Shown: positions 46,682-54,549 of the stretch, piece after piece
Numbering within the stretch: position 1 is the stretch's first letter
Layout: each line of letters begins with the position of its first letter
Program-made: the position numbers and the translations under genes
Notes under the pieces: model-generated
What the model saw: only the letters and a program-made list of their open reading frames with translations
Told to the model about the DNA's origin: nothing
The model's database searches: none
Assembly (NCBI RefSeq): GCF_900109465.1
Contig: NZ_FOAZ01000004.1
Coordinates: 248,001 to 312,000, forward strand
Direction: 5' to 3'
Length of the DNA stretch: 64,000 nt
From: Streptacidiphilus jiangxiensis
GTDB lineage: Bacteria; Actinomycetota; Actinomycetes; Streptomycetales; Streptomycetaceae

Positions 46682-47254
46682 CTAGCTCTCCGAGCGGCCC
46701 TGCTCCCCTTCGTCTTCGGGGGAGCGGGGCCGCTCTGCTGTTCGCGCCGCGCGGCTGAGCAGGAAGAACGCGACGAGCGTGACCGCGATGACCACGACGG
46801 CCACCGCGATGTATCCCCACCAGCAGGCGAGGGCGAAGCCCACGGCCCCCACGGCCAGGACCGTGGCCGAGGCCCAGCGCCGGCCTGTCCACGGCGCCTC
46901 GCGCCGCCGGTGGGCCTGGACGAGCTGCCCGAGTGCACTCGCCGTGATGATCAGCGGCGGAACGCGCGTCCACAGCGGGGAAGCCTCCTGCCGCAGCAGC
47001 AGGTGCCCCTGCCCGCGGATGGTCAGCACCAGCCCGGCGACGAAGACACCCGCGCCGGCCACCGCGAGGAGCAGACCCATCACACGCATCAACGCGACCC
47101 GGACCTCCGAGACCGGCTGGTCGCGCGTCCACAGCCGCTGGTCCTCGACGTACTGCTGGGTGTAGCCGTTGCGGTTCGCGAAGAGCAGTGCGCCGAAGGT
47201 GCCCATCAGGCCACCTCCGACGAGCATGATCACGCCGCCGCCCGTACCGGTCAT
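46682..47254 (-). CDS. Hypothetical membrane protein
   Basis: The 190-residue protein has about five hydrophobic segments (GGGVIMLVGGGLMGTFGALLF, VMGLLLAVAGAGVFVAGLVL, then three more in the second half) and a charged C-terminus. No family was recognised. GGGGG 5 nt before ATG 47254 supports this start over a longer one. It converges on acnA with only 10 bp between stops, and the shared terminator lies within its last codons. Confidence 0.62.
   Translation of the reverse strand: MTGTGGGVIMLVGGGLMGTFGALLFANRNGYTQQYVEDQRLWTRDQPVSEVRVALMRVMGLLLAVAGAGVFVAGLVLTIRGQGHLLLRQEASPLWTRVPPLIITASALGQLVQAHRRREAPWTGRRWASATVLAVGAVGFALACWWGYIAVAVVVIAVTLVAFFLLSRAARTAERPRSPEDEGEQGRSES
46692..46735. terminator. 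Bidirectional terminator between acnA and the membrane protein gene
   Basis: GAGCGGCCCTGCTCCCC (46692-46708) pairs with GGGGAGCGGGGCCGCTC (46719-46735) with one G-T mismatch and a 10-nt loop. It lies inside the 3' end of the minus-strand gene. Confidence 0.82.
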
Positions 47255-47311
47255 CGTCGCCCCCGTTCGACTGTGTCCGCGCTCGGATTGTGCTCCGCCC
47301 AAGTCGTTGAC

Positions 47312-47347
47312 GGTTATAACCCTGCATGTAACCCTAAGGGGGTTATA
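47312..47347. promoter_or_regulatory. Palindromes upstream of the RHH/Clp-N gene
   Basis: GGTTATAACC (47312-47321) is a perfect 10-bp palindrome. A second dyad, TAACCC with GGGTTA around TAAGG (47329-47346), follows. Both contain the same GGTTA half-site and lie 30-65 bp before the start at 47377, a pattern expected for a ribbon-helix-helix autorepressor. Confidence 0.6.
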
Positions 47348-47376
47348 GATGCTCGGAGCATCCGTCGGAGGCCCGC

Positions 47377-48117
47377 ATGCCCAAGATCAACGTGTATCTG
47401 CCCGACGACCTCGCCGCCGCGGTGAAGGCGGCCGGGATCCCCGTCTCGGCCGTGTGCCAGAAGGCGCTGGCCGACGCGGTGCAGGTGGTGACCGTCGCCC
47501 GTAAGGGCGTCGCCGCCCTGCGCGACCCCGGCTTCGACCCCGGCTCCCGGCCGGAGTTCGCCGGGCGGCTGGGCGAGCGCATGACCGCCCGGCTCCGCGC
47601 CGCGATCGACCTCGGTCGGCAGGCTGCGGGGGAGGGTCCGCTCGGCACGGCGCAGCTGCTGGTCGGCCTGCTCGACGAGGGCGACAACCTGGCTACCCGC
47701 CTGCTCCCGGTGATCGGCGCGGACGCCGACGCGCTGCGCGAGGCGGCGGTGGCGATCGCCGTCGAGGAGTCGCTGCCCACGGCCGCGGCGACCGAGGGCG
47801 GCTTCTGGGCCGGCATGACGATGGCGGCCCGCGGTGCGATCGCCGCGTCGCTGGAGGCGTCGATCGAGCTCGGCCACAACTACATCGGCTGCGAGCACCT
47901 GCTGCTCGGGCTGCTGGCCGAGCCCGAGAGCGGTGCCGGTCAGGTCCTGCATGCGGCCGGTCTGGACGCTCCTGCCGTCCGCCGAGCCGTCGGCTCCGCG
48001 TTGGCGGGTTTCGCCCAGGCCCGCCAGACCGCGACGCCCGCCGGTGGGCAGGCGCTCCAGCAGGTCCTCGACCGCCTGGAGGCCATCGAGACGCGCCTCG
48101 GCGCGGCGGGGCTGTGA
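47377..48117 (+). CDS. Ribbon-helix-helix plus double Clp-N domain protein
   Basis: The 246-residue protein begins with a ribbon-helix-helix-like segment (PKINVYLPDDLAAAVKAAG, residues 2-20, and ISAVCQKAL-type helix) and continues with two Clp repeat halves (about 65-130 and 150-215, the latter with ELGHNYIGCEHLLLGLL). No AAA+ ATPase domain is present. Such fusions may couple a Clp-N substrate or ligand sensor to DNA binding. GGAGG lies 5 nt before the ATG. GGTTA palindromes upstream suggest autoregulation. Confidence 0.78.
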   Translation: MPKINVYLPDDLAAAVKAAGIPVSAVCQKALADAVQVVTVARKGVAALRDPGFDPGSRPEFAGRLGERMTARLRAAIDLGRQAAGEGPLGTAQLLVGLLDEGDNLATRLLPVIGADADALREAAVAIAVEESLPTAAATEGGFWAGMTMAARGAIAASLEASIELGHNYIGCEHLLLGLLAEPESGAGQVLHAAGLDAPAVRRAVGSALAGFAQARQTATPAGGQALQQVLDRLEAIETRLGAAGL

Positions 48118-48251
48118 GCGGTCAGCCCGCGCCGCGCCCGCTTGCGCGCCCGGCGCGCGGAGTCGGCCGGATCCGGCTACCGGATTCTGCCCTTCCGTAA
48201 CCCGGCAGGGGAAGGTCTGTGGTCGAACCGTTATCGGCGGGGCTCGGTCCG

Positions 48252-48890
48252 TCAGCTGTCGGCGACGCCGGTGAGGAGGGCGCCGCCGACGGAGAAGAGG
48301 CGGGCGCAGCGCTCCGTCATGGCCTCGGGGGACTGGTCGGGGTGGTGGATCCACCAGCGGACCAGGGCGGTGGTCAGGCCGCGCCAGGCGAACATGAGCG
48401 CGTCGGCGTCGAGCGGGTCGTCCAGTCCTGCCCCGCGCAGCAGGTCGGCGGTGCCGGACGCGGCGAGGGCGTCGATGGCGCCGCGGTAGTGCGCCGCACG
48501 GCGGGCGGCCTCGCTGTCCGGTGGCAGCGGGTCGGCGTAGAGGACGAACCACGCCTCGCGTTGGCCCTCGAGCTCGGTGAACAGCCCATGCAGGACGCGC
48601 AGGGGCGTGGACTTCGCGGTCGGCGCGGTGGCCGCCGCCATCGCGGCACGGATCGCTGCCAGCAGCCGTTCGCCGACCGGCTCCAGGCAGGCGAGGAAGA
48701 GCTCCTCCTTGCTGCCGAAGTACTGGTGCACCAGTGGCTTGGTGACGCCCACGCGCGCCGCGACGGCCGCCACGGTGGTGGCGTCGTATCCGTGGCGGCC
48801 GAACTCCTCGGTGGCCGCGGCCAGCACCTGACGTTGGCGATCCGCGCGGGGGACGCCCTTGGTGCCGGCCCTGGAGGCAGTGCTTGTCAT
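48252..48890 (-). CDS. TetR family regulator
   Basis: The 212-residue protein has the TetR helix-turn-helix TTVAAVAARVGVTKPLVHQYFGSKEELFLACL (residues about 39-70) and a variable ligand-binding domain. It is divergent from the FAD-binding oxidase gene, and the 65-bp gap holds two TTACC/GGTAA operators, so it almost certainly represses that gene and itself. The effector may be a fatty-acyl or lipid compound given the target family. TAAGAT 8 nt before the ATG may be its -10. Confidence 0.87.
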   Translation of the reverse strand: MTSTASRAGTKGVPRADRQRQVLAAATEEFGRHGYDATTVAAVAARVGVTKPLVHQYFGSKEELFLACLEPVGERLLAAIRAAMAAATAPTAKSTPLRVLHGLFTELEGQREAWFVLYADPLPPDSEAARRAAHYRGAIDALAASGTADLLRGAGLDDPLDADALMFAWRGLTTALVRWWIHHPDQSPEAMTERCARLFSVGGALLTGVADS

Positions 48891-48901
48891 GGGCTCAGAT
48901 C

Positions 48902-48931
48902 TTACCCTAGGGTAATTTACCGCTGGGTAAA
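48902..48931. promoter_or_regulatory. Two adjacent TetR operators
   Basis: TTACCCTAGGGTAA (48902-48915) is a perfect palindrome. TTTACCGCTGGGTAAA (48916-48931) directly follows as a second dyad. They fill the intergenic gap between the divergent TetR and FAD-oxidase genes. Confidence 0.8.
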
Positions 48932-48955
48932 TTGACCTCCGCTGGGAGCCCCCTC

Positions 48956-50569
48956 ATGCCGCCCGAGACCTCGCCCGACGCCCCCCTCACCTCCTCCCGC
49001 ACACGCTCCTGGTGGGGCTGGGGCTACGCCGACGCCCACCCCGACGACGCGGAATGCCTCGCCATGGGCGCCCTGCTGCCCGGCACCCTGGCCCGGCCGC
49101 TGCCGGTGCCGCGCGTCGCCGACCTGGGCATCGGCAGCCCTGCCGTGACGCCCCCGCCCTCCTTGGCGCAGCTGGTCTCCGCCGATCCCGAGGACCGCGC
49201 CGCACACGCCCTGGGCAAGGCCTACCGCGACGTCGTCCGCGCCCTGCGCGGGCGGCCGGGCCGGATCCCCGACCTGGTCGCCCGTCCGGCCGGCGACCAG
49301 GACGTCGCCGACCTGCTCGACTGGGCCGGCGGGCAGGGGGTGGCCGTGATCCCGTTCGGTGGCGGGTCCTCCGTGGTCGGCGGCGTGGAGTACCGCGGCG
49401 ACGCCCACCGCGCCGTGCTGTCCCTGGACCTGACCGCGATGGACCGGGTGGTGGAGATCGACGTCACCAGCCGTGCGGCCCGGATCCAAGCCGGCGCGCT
49501 CGGTCCCGTCCTGGAGGGGCAGCTCCGGCCCCACGGCCTGACCCTGCGCCACTTCCCGCAGAGCTTCGAGTTCTCGACCCTCGGCGGCTGGCTCGCCACC
49601 CGCGCCGGCGGTCACTACGCCACCGGCCGCACCCATGTCGACGACTTCGTCCAGTCGATGCGGGTGGTCACCCCGGCCGGCGTGAGCGAGTCCTGGCGGC
49701 TGCCGGGGTCCGGCGCCGGGCCGTCGCCCGACCGGCTCTTCCTCGGCTCGGAGGGGACGCTCGGCGTCATCACCGAGGCGTGGATGCGCCTGCAGGAGCG
49801 CCCCCGGCACAAGGCGTCCGCGTCCGTGGCCTTCACCGACTTCCGGCGCGCGTTGGACGCCGTCCGGGAGATCGCGCAGTCCGACCTCGCACCCGCCAAC
49901 TGCCGTCTGCTGGACCCCGGTGAGGCCGCGCTGTCCGGCGCGTCGCGGGACGGGTCGAGTGTCCTGGTGCTGGGCTTCGAGTCCGCCACCGCTCCGGTCG
50001 GCGACCGCCTCGCGACCGCGCTGGAGCTGGCCCGCGCCCACGGGGGCACGTCCGACGGCGACACGTCCCGTGAGGCCGACGCCGCCGATTCCGCCGTCGG
50101 CGCCTGGCGTTCGGCGTTCCTGCGGATGCCCTACCTGCGCGACGGCCTGGCCCGGATGGGTGCCGTCGTCGAGACCTTCGAGACGGCCGCCACCTGGGAC
50201 CGGATCCCCGCCCTGATCGACGAGGTCCGCACCGAGGTGGGCGCCGCAGCCGTGAAGGCCACCGGACACCCGGCCACGATCAACTGCCGACTGACCCACG
50301 TCTATCCCGACGGCGCCGCCCCCTACTTCACCGTGCTCGTCGCCGGCCGCCCCGGCGGCGAGGTCGAGGTCTGGGACGAGATCAAGGCCGTCGCGAGCGA
50401 GGTCCTGTACCGGCACCGGGCCACCGTCACCCACCACCACGCCGTCGGCCGCGACCACCGCCCCGGGTACGACCGCCAGCGCCCGGAGCCGTTCGCCCTC
50501 GCCCTGCGCGCGGCGAAGGACGCGCTGGACCCGCACGGCATCCTCAACCCCGGAGTGCTGCTCGACTGA
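48956..50569 (+). CDS. FAD-binding oxidase of the alkylglycerone-phosphate synthase (AGPS) type
   Basis: The 537-residue VAO/PCMH flavoprotein has the pyrophosphate loop VIPFGGGSSVVGG (residues about 133-145), GLTLRHFPQSFEFSTLGGWLATRAGGHYATG and the C-terminal PHGILNPGVLLD signature. AGPS exchanges an acyl for an alkyl chain in ether lipid synthesis, but many bacterial relatives act on other 2-hydroxy acids or lipids. ATG 48956 was chosen over a TTG at 48932 that would lie against the operator. Regulation by the divergent TetR is very likely. Confidence 0.84.
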   Translation: MPPETSPDAPLTSSRTRSWWGWGYADAHPDDAECLAMGALLPGTLARPLPVPRVADLGIGSPAVTPPPSLAQLVSADPEDRAAHALGKAYRDVVRALRGRPGRIPDLVARPAGDQDVADLLDWAGGQGVAVIPFGGGSSVVGGVEYRGDAHRAVLSLDLTAMDRVVEIDVTSRAARIQAGALGPVLEGQLRPHGLTLRHFPQSFEFSTLGGWLATRAGGHYATGRTHVDDFVQSMRVVTPAGVSESWRLPGSGAGPSPDRLFLGSEGTLGVITEAWMRLQERPRHKASASVAFTDFRRALDAVREIAQSDLAPANCRLLDPGEAALSGASRDGSSVLVLGFESATAPVGDRLATALELARAHGGTSDGDTSREADAADSAVGAWRSAFLRMPYLRDGLARMGAVVETFETAATWDRIPALIDEVRTEVGAAAVKATGHPATINCRLTHVYPDGAAPYFTVLVAGRPGGEVEVWDEIKAVASEVLYRHRATVTHHHAVGRDHRPGYDRQRPEPFALALRAAKDALDPHGILNPGVLLD

Positions 50570-50585
50570 GACCCCGAAAAACCAG

Positions 50586-50615
50586 GTGACGTGCGACATC
50601 GCACGGGGATAGCTT
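50586..50615 (+). promoter_or_regulatory. Promoter of the attenuator leader
   Basis: GTGACG (50586-50591) and TAGCTT (50610-50615) are -35 and -10 hexamers with 18-bp spacing. Transcription would start at about 50622, the first base of the leader peptide GTG, giving a leaderless mRNA. Confidence 0.6.
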
Positions 50616-50621
50616 CGGGTT

Positions 50622-50690
50622 GTGAACGTCATGGGCCGAACCACCACCGCGACCGCGCGAGCGACCAGCTCGCCGGTTGCCGCCGCCTGA
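50622..50690 (+). CDS. 22-codon Ala/Thr-rich leader peptide (attenuator)
   Basis: This small open frame starts GTG AAC GTC ATG and encodes a 22-residue peptide with five threonine codons (residues 7, 8, 9, 11, 15), alanine at 10, 12 and 14, and three consecutive alanine codons just before the TGA. It has no internal features of a functional protein. Its placement between a matching promoter and a hairpin terminator, upstream of an alanyl-tRNA synthetase-like gene, identifies it as a sensing leader. Translation speed over the Ala or Thr codons would report aminoacyl-tRNA supply. This is inferred from sequence only. An internal ATG start at 50631 is possible. Confidence 0.68.
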   Translation: MNVMGRTTTATARATSSPVAAA

Positions 50691-50721
50691 CGTCCAGTCA
50701 CTCCACACCCTCGGCGACCGG
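50673..50721 (+). promoter_or_regulatory. Antiterminator helix of the attenuator
   Basis: CCGGTTGCCG (50673-50682) can pair with CGGCGACCGG (50712-50721) over 10 bp with one G-U wobble. The second segment overlaps the 5' arm of the terminator, so the two structures exclude each other. The first segment covers the terminal Ala codons of the leader peptide, so a ribosome reaching the stop codon would mask it and favour termination, while one stalled earlier would leave it free. Confidence 0.65.
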
Positions 50722-50743
50722 GAACGGTCTGCCGAGGGTTTCT
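50707..50743 (+). terminator. Attenuator terminator before the AlaRS-like gene
   Basis: ACCCTCGGC (50707-50715) and GCCGAGGGT (50731-50739) form a 9-bp stem, extended by GACCG/CGGTC with a GGAA tetraloop, followed by TTTCT. It lies 16 nt after the leader stop and 89 nt before the next start codon. Confidence 0.78.
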
Positions 50744-50831
50744 CGCGTTCACCCCCGTGGCTTCGAGTTCTTCGACGCCCGTGCAGGCCTTTCCCCGGCG
50801 CCTCCCGCTGCCGTACGTGAAAGGACCCGCC

Positions 50832-52022
50832 ATGAACACCATGACCACCGACATGACCACCGACGAGATCGTCCGCAGGTTCGTCGAGTACTACGAGGGC
50901 CGCGGCCACCGCCGGATCACCGGCTCGACGCTGCTGCCGCCGCCCGGGGACCCGGTGCTGTTCACCACCTCGGGCATGCATCCGCTCACCCCCTACCTGG
51001 AGGGCCGCCCGCACCCGCTCGGCCGCCGCCTGGTCAACGTCCAGCGCTGCCTGCGCACCACCGACCTCGACGAGGTCGGCGACCGCACCCACCTCACCGT
51101 CTTCGAGATGCTCGGCAGCTGGTCGCTCGGCGACTACGAGGGGCCGCAGAGCCTCGACTGGGGCTACGGGCTGCTCACCGAGGGCTTCGGCATCGACCCG
51201 CGCCTGCTCCATGCCACCGTCTTCGGCGGCGACGAGCAGACCGGCCCGGACACCGGCTCCCTTGAGCTGTGGCAGGGGCTCGGCGTCCCCGTCGAGCTCA
51301 CCGTGGAGGACAACTGGTGGTCGAACGGGCCGACCGGCCCCTGCGGGCCGGACTCCGAGATCTTCCTGTGGACGGGCGACGGCCCGCCGCAGTCCACGCC
51401 GACCGGCGACGAGCGGTGGGTGGAGATCTGGAACCACGTGATGATGCGCCACCGACGCCTCGACGACGGATCGCTGGTACCGCTGCCGCAGCGGAACGTC
51501 GACACCGGCCTCGGTCTCGAACGGCTCTCCTCGCTGCTCCAGGGGCGCCGCTCGGTCTTCGACTGCGACGTCTTCGACCCGTGGCGCCGGCTCCTGCCGC
51601 CGCTGTGGCCGCTGGGCGACGACTCCTCGCTGCGGCTCGTCGGCGACCACCTGCGCTCGTCCGTCGTGGTGATCGGCGACGGCGTGCGCCCGTCCAACAC
51701 CGGCCGCGGCTACGTGCTGCGCCGCCTGGTGCGCCGCGTGCTCACCGTCCTGTGGCGCGAGCACCCCTCCCGCACGCTGGGCGACCTGCCCGAGGAGCTG
51801 GTCCGGCACACCCTGGACCGCTTCCGCCAGGACGTCGACCCGGGCGTCGTCCTCGGCGTGCTGCGGGAGGAGGAGCGCCGCTTCGTCTCCCTGCTGGAGC
51901 GCGGGCGGCGCATCCTCTCCCGCCCGCGCTTCCGCGGCCCGTTGGGCGAGGAGGACTTCCACCACCTCCACGACACCCACGGCCTGCCGCGCGAGCTCGT
52001 CCTGAGCCTGCGCCAGGAGTGA
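50832..52022 (+). CDS. Alanyl-tRNA synthetase-like protein lacking editing and C-terminal domains
   Basis: The 396-residue protein corresponds to the class II catalytic core and adjacent helical domain of AlaRS: LFTTSGMHPL, NVQRCLRTTDLDEVG, motif 2 VFEMLGSWSLGDY and motif 3 NVDTGLGLERL. It stops near THGLPRELVL, where AlaRS normally enters its editing domain. Full AlaRS is about 890 residues. It could charge tRNA, or activate an amino acid for another purpose, without proofreading. It is preceded by a leader-peptide attenuator. The ATG follows AAGGAC. It is probably not the main AlaRS. Confidence 0.85.
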   Translation: MNTMTTDMTTDEIVRRFVEYYEGRGHRRITGSTLLPPPGDPVLFTTSGMHPLTPYLEGRPHPLGRRLVNVQRCLRTTDLDEVGDRTHLTVFEMLGSWSLGDYEGPQSLDWGYGLLTEGFGIDPRLLHATVFGGDEQTGPDTGSLELWQGLGVPVELTVEDNWWSNGPTGPCGPDSEIFLWTGDGPPQSTPTGDERWVEIWNHVMMRHRRLDDGSLVPLPQRNVDTGLGLERLSSLLQGRRSVFDCDVFDPWRRLLPPLWPLGDDSSLRLVGDHLRSSVVVIGDGVRPSNTGRGYVLRRLVRRVLTVLWREHPSRTLGDLPEELVRHTLDRFRQDVDPGVVLGVLREEERRFVSLLERGRRILSRPRFRGPLGEEDFHHLHDTHGLPRELVLSLRQE

Positions 52023-52035
52023 CCTGCGCCCGTCG

Positions 52036-52257
52036 TCAGCCGTTCCAGGCCTTCATGGAGTTGCCGTTGACGAGGCTGTTGGCGCCGCTGGTGTCGTCGA
52101 AGGTGTAGCCGGAGGCGCGGCACGGGCCGTTGTCCCCGTAGAAGGTGACCAGCAGCGTGTTCCCTGCGCGGACGGCTCGGAGCGCCCGTGCGTCCGGGCT
52201 GTCCGCGCAGCCGCGGGCGAGCGCGGCGGACAGGCCGAGAAGGCGCCAGGAGGCCAT
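52036..52257 (-). CDS. Small hypothetical protein (73 aa)
   Basis: A 73-residue open frame with a possible signal-like N-terminus (ASWRLLGLSAALARGCADS) and a C-terminal segment AGNTLLVTFYGDNGPCRASGY with two cysteines in total. AGGGAA lies about 8 nt before the ATG. It converges on the AlaRS-like gene with 13 bp between stops. I recognise no family. The codon pattern is plausible, but the short length limits confidence. Confidence 0.45.
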   Translation of the reverse strand: MASWRLLGLSAALARGCADSPDARALRAVRAGNTLLVTFYGDNGPCRASGYTFDDTSGANSLVNGNSMKAWNG

Positions 52258-52360
52258 GGGAGTTCCCTGTGACAAGCGCCACGGCCTGAGCGCGTCCGTC
52301 GCCGCTGTTCCGATGGGCGGCTCGCTGTGGTAGTCACCTGCCTGACGGAGGGGGAGACGG

Positions 52361-52684
52361 ATGGGAAGTCCGACACACCACGGGCCGGGGCAAGTCTCCT
52401 GGCCGGTTCGCCTGGTGATGGTGTGTTCGGTTGTCCTGCTCCTGATGGGCGGGGGCTTTGGAGCCCTGCTGTTCCTCATGGCCGGCATGTCGGACGGTCC
52501 GGGGCCGAAGCCGTCCTGGCCGGGGCTCGGCGTCGGCGCAGTGGTGATGCTGCTGTCCGTGGGCACGCTGGTCTGGTGCTTCGAGTCGGGCCGCCGCGGC
52601 AGAAGAGCACGTCTGGCTGTGCTCTTCTCCGTCGCGGGCGCCTATCTGGTCTGCTTCGCGCTCGCCCGGCTCCTCCTCCCGTGA
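52361..52684 (+). CDS. Small membrane protein (107 aa)
   Basis: The product has three hydrophobic segments (LVMVCSVVLLLMGGGFGALLF, LGVGAVVMLLSVGTLVWCF and LAVLFSVAGAYLVCFALARLL) separated by short charged loops, so it is an integral membrane protein with little outside the bilayer. GGAGGGGGAGACGG precedes the ATG, a strong ribosome site. The function is unknown. It is divergent from the 73-residue gene. Confidence 0.65.
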   Translation: MGSPTHHGPGQVSWPVRLVMVCSVVLLLMGGGFGALLFLMAGMSDGPGPKPSWPGLGVGAVVMLLSVGTLVWCFESGRRGRRARLAVLFSVAGAYLVCFALARLLLP

Positions 52685-52838
52685 GCCCGGGTGCCGGTTC
52701 CTGCGCGTGCCATGCCTGCTCTGCCGTCGTTCCGCCTGGTGGCGCGGTGCAGCCCACGCCTGGGGCGGAGCGCCCCGCGGTACCCCCGATCCTGTCGGCG
52801 TCGCTCGAAAATCGAAAATATGTTCCTATACTGGTGGG

Positions 52839-53210
52839 GTGAACACCTCGCCCGTCCCGCCCGGCTGGCCGGAACGCGTCCAGCCCCCTGGCAGCCCCGG
52901 CTGGGAGGAGTCCGCCCGACGGTGGCTCTACGACCAGGTGCCGGGCGAGTGGCGCCGCTACCACGTGCTCTACAAGCACCCACTGATGCTCGCCCGCGAC
53001 GTCCGCTACCTCACCGACGGCTCGCTCCAGGTCGCCCGCAGCGCGTACTCCCGCGCCCGGGTGGAGCTCGCCGACCACTTCGAGCCCCACGCCATCGAGG
53101 AGCGCCTCCGCGCCTATGCGGAGGAGGGCGCCCGCCTCAGCGTCCTGGCGCGGCAGGTGCAGCTGGTGGAGGACGCCCTCTCCGGCGTGCGCTGGGTGCC
53201 GAAGCTGTAG
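52839..53210 (+). CDS. Conserved actinobacterial hypothetical protein
   Basis: The 123-residue soluble protein has the pattern PPGWPERVQPPGSPGWEESARRWLYD followed by helices with HPLMLARDVRYL, which I recall as a widespread uncharacterised streptomycete family of about 100-150 residues. There are no catalytic motifs. TATACT at 52827-52832 ends 6 nt before the GTG, giving a clear leaderless start. It is followed by a convergent aminotransferase gene 10 bp away. Confidence 0.65.
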   Translation: MNTSPVPPGWPERVQPPGSPGWEESARRWLYDQVPGEWRRYHVLYKHPLMLARDVRYLTDGSLQVARSAYSRARVELADHFEPHAIEERLRAYAEEGARLSVLARQVQLVEDALSGVRWVPKL

Positions 53211-53220
53211 CCGGAACCCG

Positions 53221-54456
53221 CTACGCCCCCTGGGCGAAGGCGCGGGAGAGGCGGCGCAGGCCCTCGGTGATCTCGGCGGGGGTGTGCGTGGTGAAGGACA
53301 TCCTCAGGGTGGCCCGGTCCGGATGGGTGGCGAAGAAGGGCGCGCCCGGGACGTAGGCGACGTCGTGGGTGACGGCGGTGCGGAGCAGAGCGGTGGCGTC
53401 GCGGCCGTCGGGGAGGCGGACCCAGAGGAACATGCCGCCGTTGGGATGGTTCCAGGTGCTGCCCGCCGGGAGGGCGTCCGGCAGGCCGGCCAGCAGGGCG
53501 TCGCGGCGGGCGCGGTAGGCCGTGCGGACCGTGGCGAGGTGGGCCTCCAGATCCGCGTCGGCCAGGTAGCGGGCGGCCGCCGCCTGGTCGACGGTCGAGC
53601 TGTGCAGGTCCGCGGCCTGCTTGGCGATGACGCAGGCGCGGCGCAGCGCGCCGGGCGCGCGGAGCCAGCCGAGGCGCAGGCCCGGAGCCATGATCTTGGA
53701 GAAGCTGCCCAGCAGGACCGTGCGGTCCTCCGCGCCCGGGAAGGCGGAGATCCACGGCAGCGTCTCGCCGTCGTACCGGAGCTCGCCGTAGGGGTCGTCC
53801 TCGACGACCCACAGCCCGCGTCGGGCCGCGATCCGTGCGACCTCGGCGCGGCGCTCCGCCCGGAGGGTGCGGCCGGTCGGGTTCTGGAAGGTCGGGATCA
53901 GGTAGAGCAGTTTGGGCCGCTCCGACGCCACCAGCGCGTCGAGCGCGTCCGGCAGGATGCCGTCCGCGTCGCTCGGCACTGGGACGACCCGCGCTCCGGC
54001 GAAGCCGAAGACCTGCAACGCGGCCAGGTAGGTGGGGTCCTCGACGAGCACCGTGTCGCCCGGCTCCAGCAGTGCGGTGGCCAGCAGCGACAGGCCCTGC
54101 TGCGAGCCGCCGGTGACGAGCAGGTCCTCCGCGTCGGTCGGCAGTCCGCGCGCGGTGAGCCGGGCGGCGACGGTTCCGCGCAGGGCCGGATCGCCCTCCG
54201 TCGTGGAGTACTGCAGCACATGCCGCGGCGTCTCGCGCAGCACCGCGTCGTACGCGGCGCGCAGGCCGGCCGCGTCGAACAGTTCGGGGGCGGGCAGGCC
54301 GCCGGCGAAGGAGATCACCTCGGGGCGTGCGGTCAGCGCCAGGATCTCGCGGACGGGCGAGGCCCCGACGCCCGCGGCGCGGGCGGCGAGCGCGGGGACG
54401 GCGGCAACTGCCTCGGCGGTTGCGGTTGCGGTTGCGGTGGTGGCGGTCTGCGTCAT
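53221..54456 (-). CDS. PLP-dependent aminotransferase (2-aminoadipate/aromatic, LysN/MocR-like class I)
   Basis: The 411-residue enzyme has ISFAGGLPAPELFD, TGGSQQGLSLLA, IPTFQNPTGRTL, the PLP lysine in LLGSFSKIMAPGLRLGW and the C-terminal RMSFTTH arginine. It is of the KAT/LysN group, which transaminates 2-aminoadipate, aromatic or branched amino acids. No GntR domain is attached. The first 25 residues are Thr/Ala repeats of low complexity. It is divergent from the luciferase-like gene and shares a 140-bp region containing a perfect palindrome. Confidence 0.85.
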   Translation of the reverse strand: MTQTATTATATATAEAVAAVPALAARAAGVGASPVREILALTARPEVISFAGGLPAPELFDAAGLRAAYDAVLRETPRHVLQYSTTEGDPALRGTVAARLTARGLPTDAEDLLVTGGSQQGLSLLATALLEPGDTVLVEDPTYLAALQVFGFAGARVVPVPSDADGILPDALDALVASERPKLLYLIPTFQNPTGRTLRAERRAEVARIAARRGLWVVEDDPYGELRYDGETLPWISAFPGAEDRTVLLGSFSKIMAPGLRLGWLRAPGALRRACVIAKQAADLHSSTVDQAAAARYLADADLEAHLATVRTAYRARRDALLAGLPDALPAGSTWNHPNGGMFLWVRLPDGRDATALLRTAVTHDVAYVPGAPFFATHPDRATLRMSFTTHTPAEITEGLRRLSRAFAQGA

Positions 54457-54549
54457 GCGCAGCGAGCTTAAGCACGAATGCTCGGACGTCCGACGGTATT
54501 TCACATCGCGGGCAGCTTGTCCTCTCACGCGGGCGGTGATACCCATGCG

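Noticed and set aside
48118-48251. GC-rich inverted sequences after the Clp-N gene as a defined terminator
   Set aside because: Several short GCGC pairings are possible, but no single stable stem stands out, so it was not listed as a feature.
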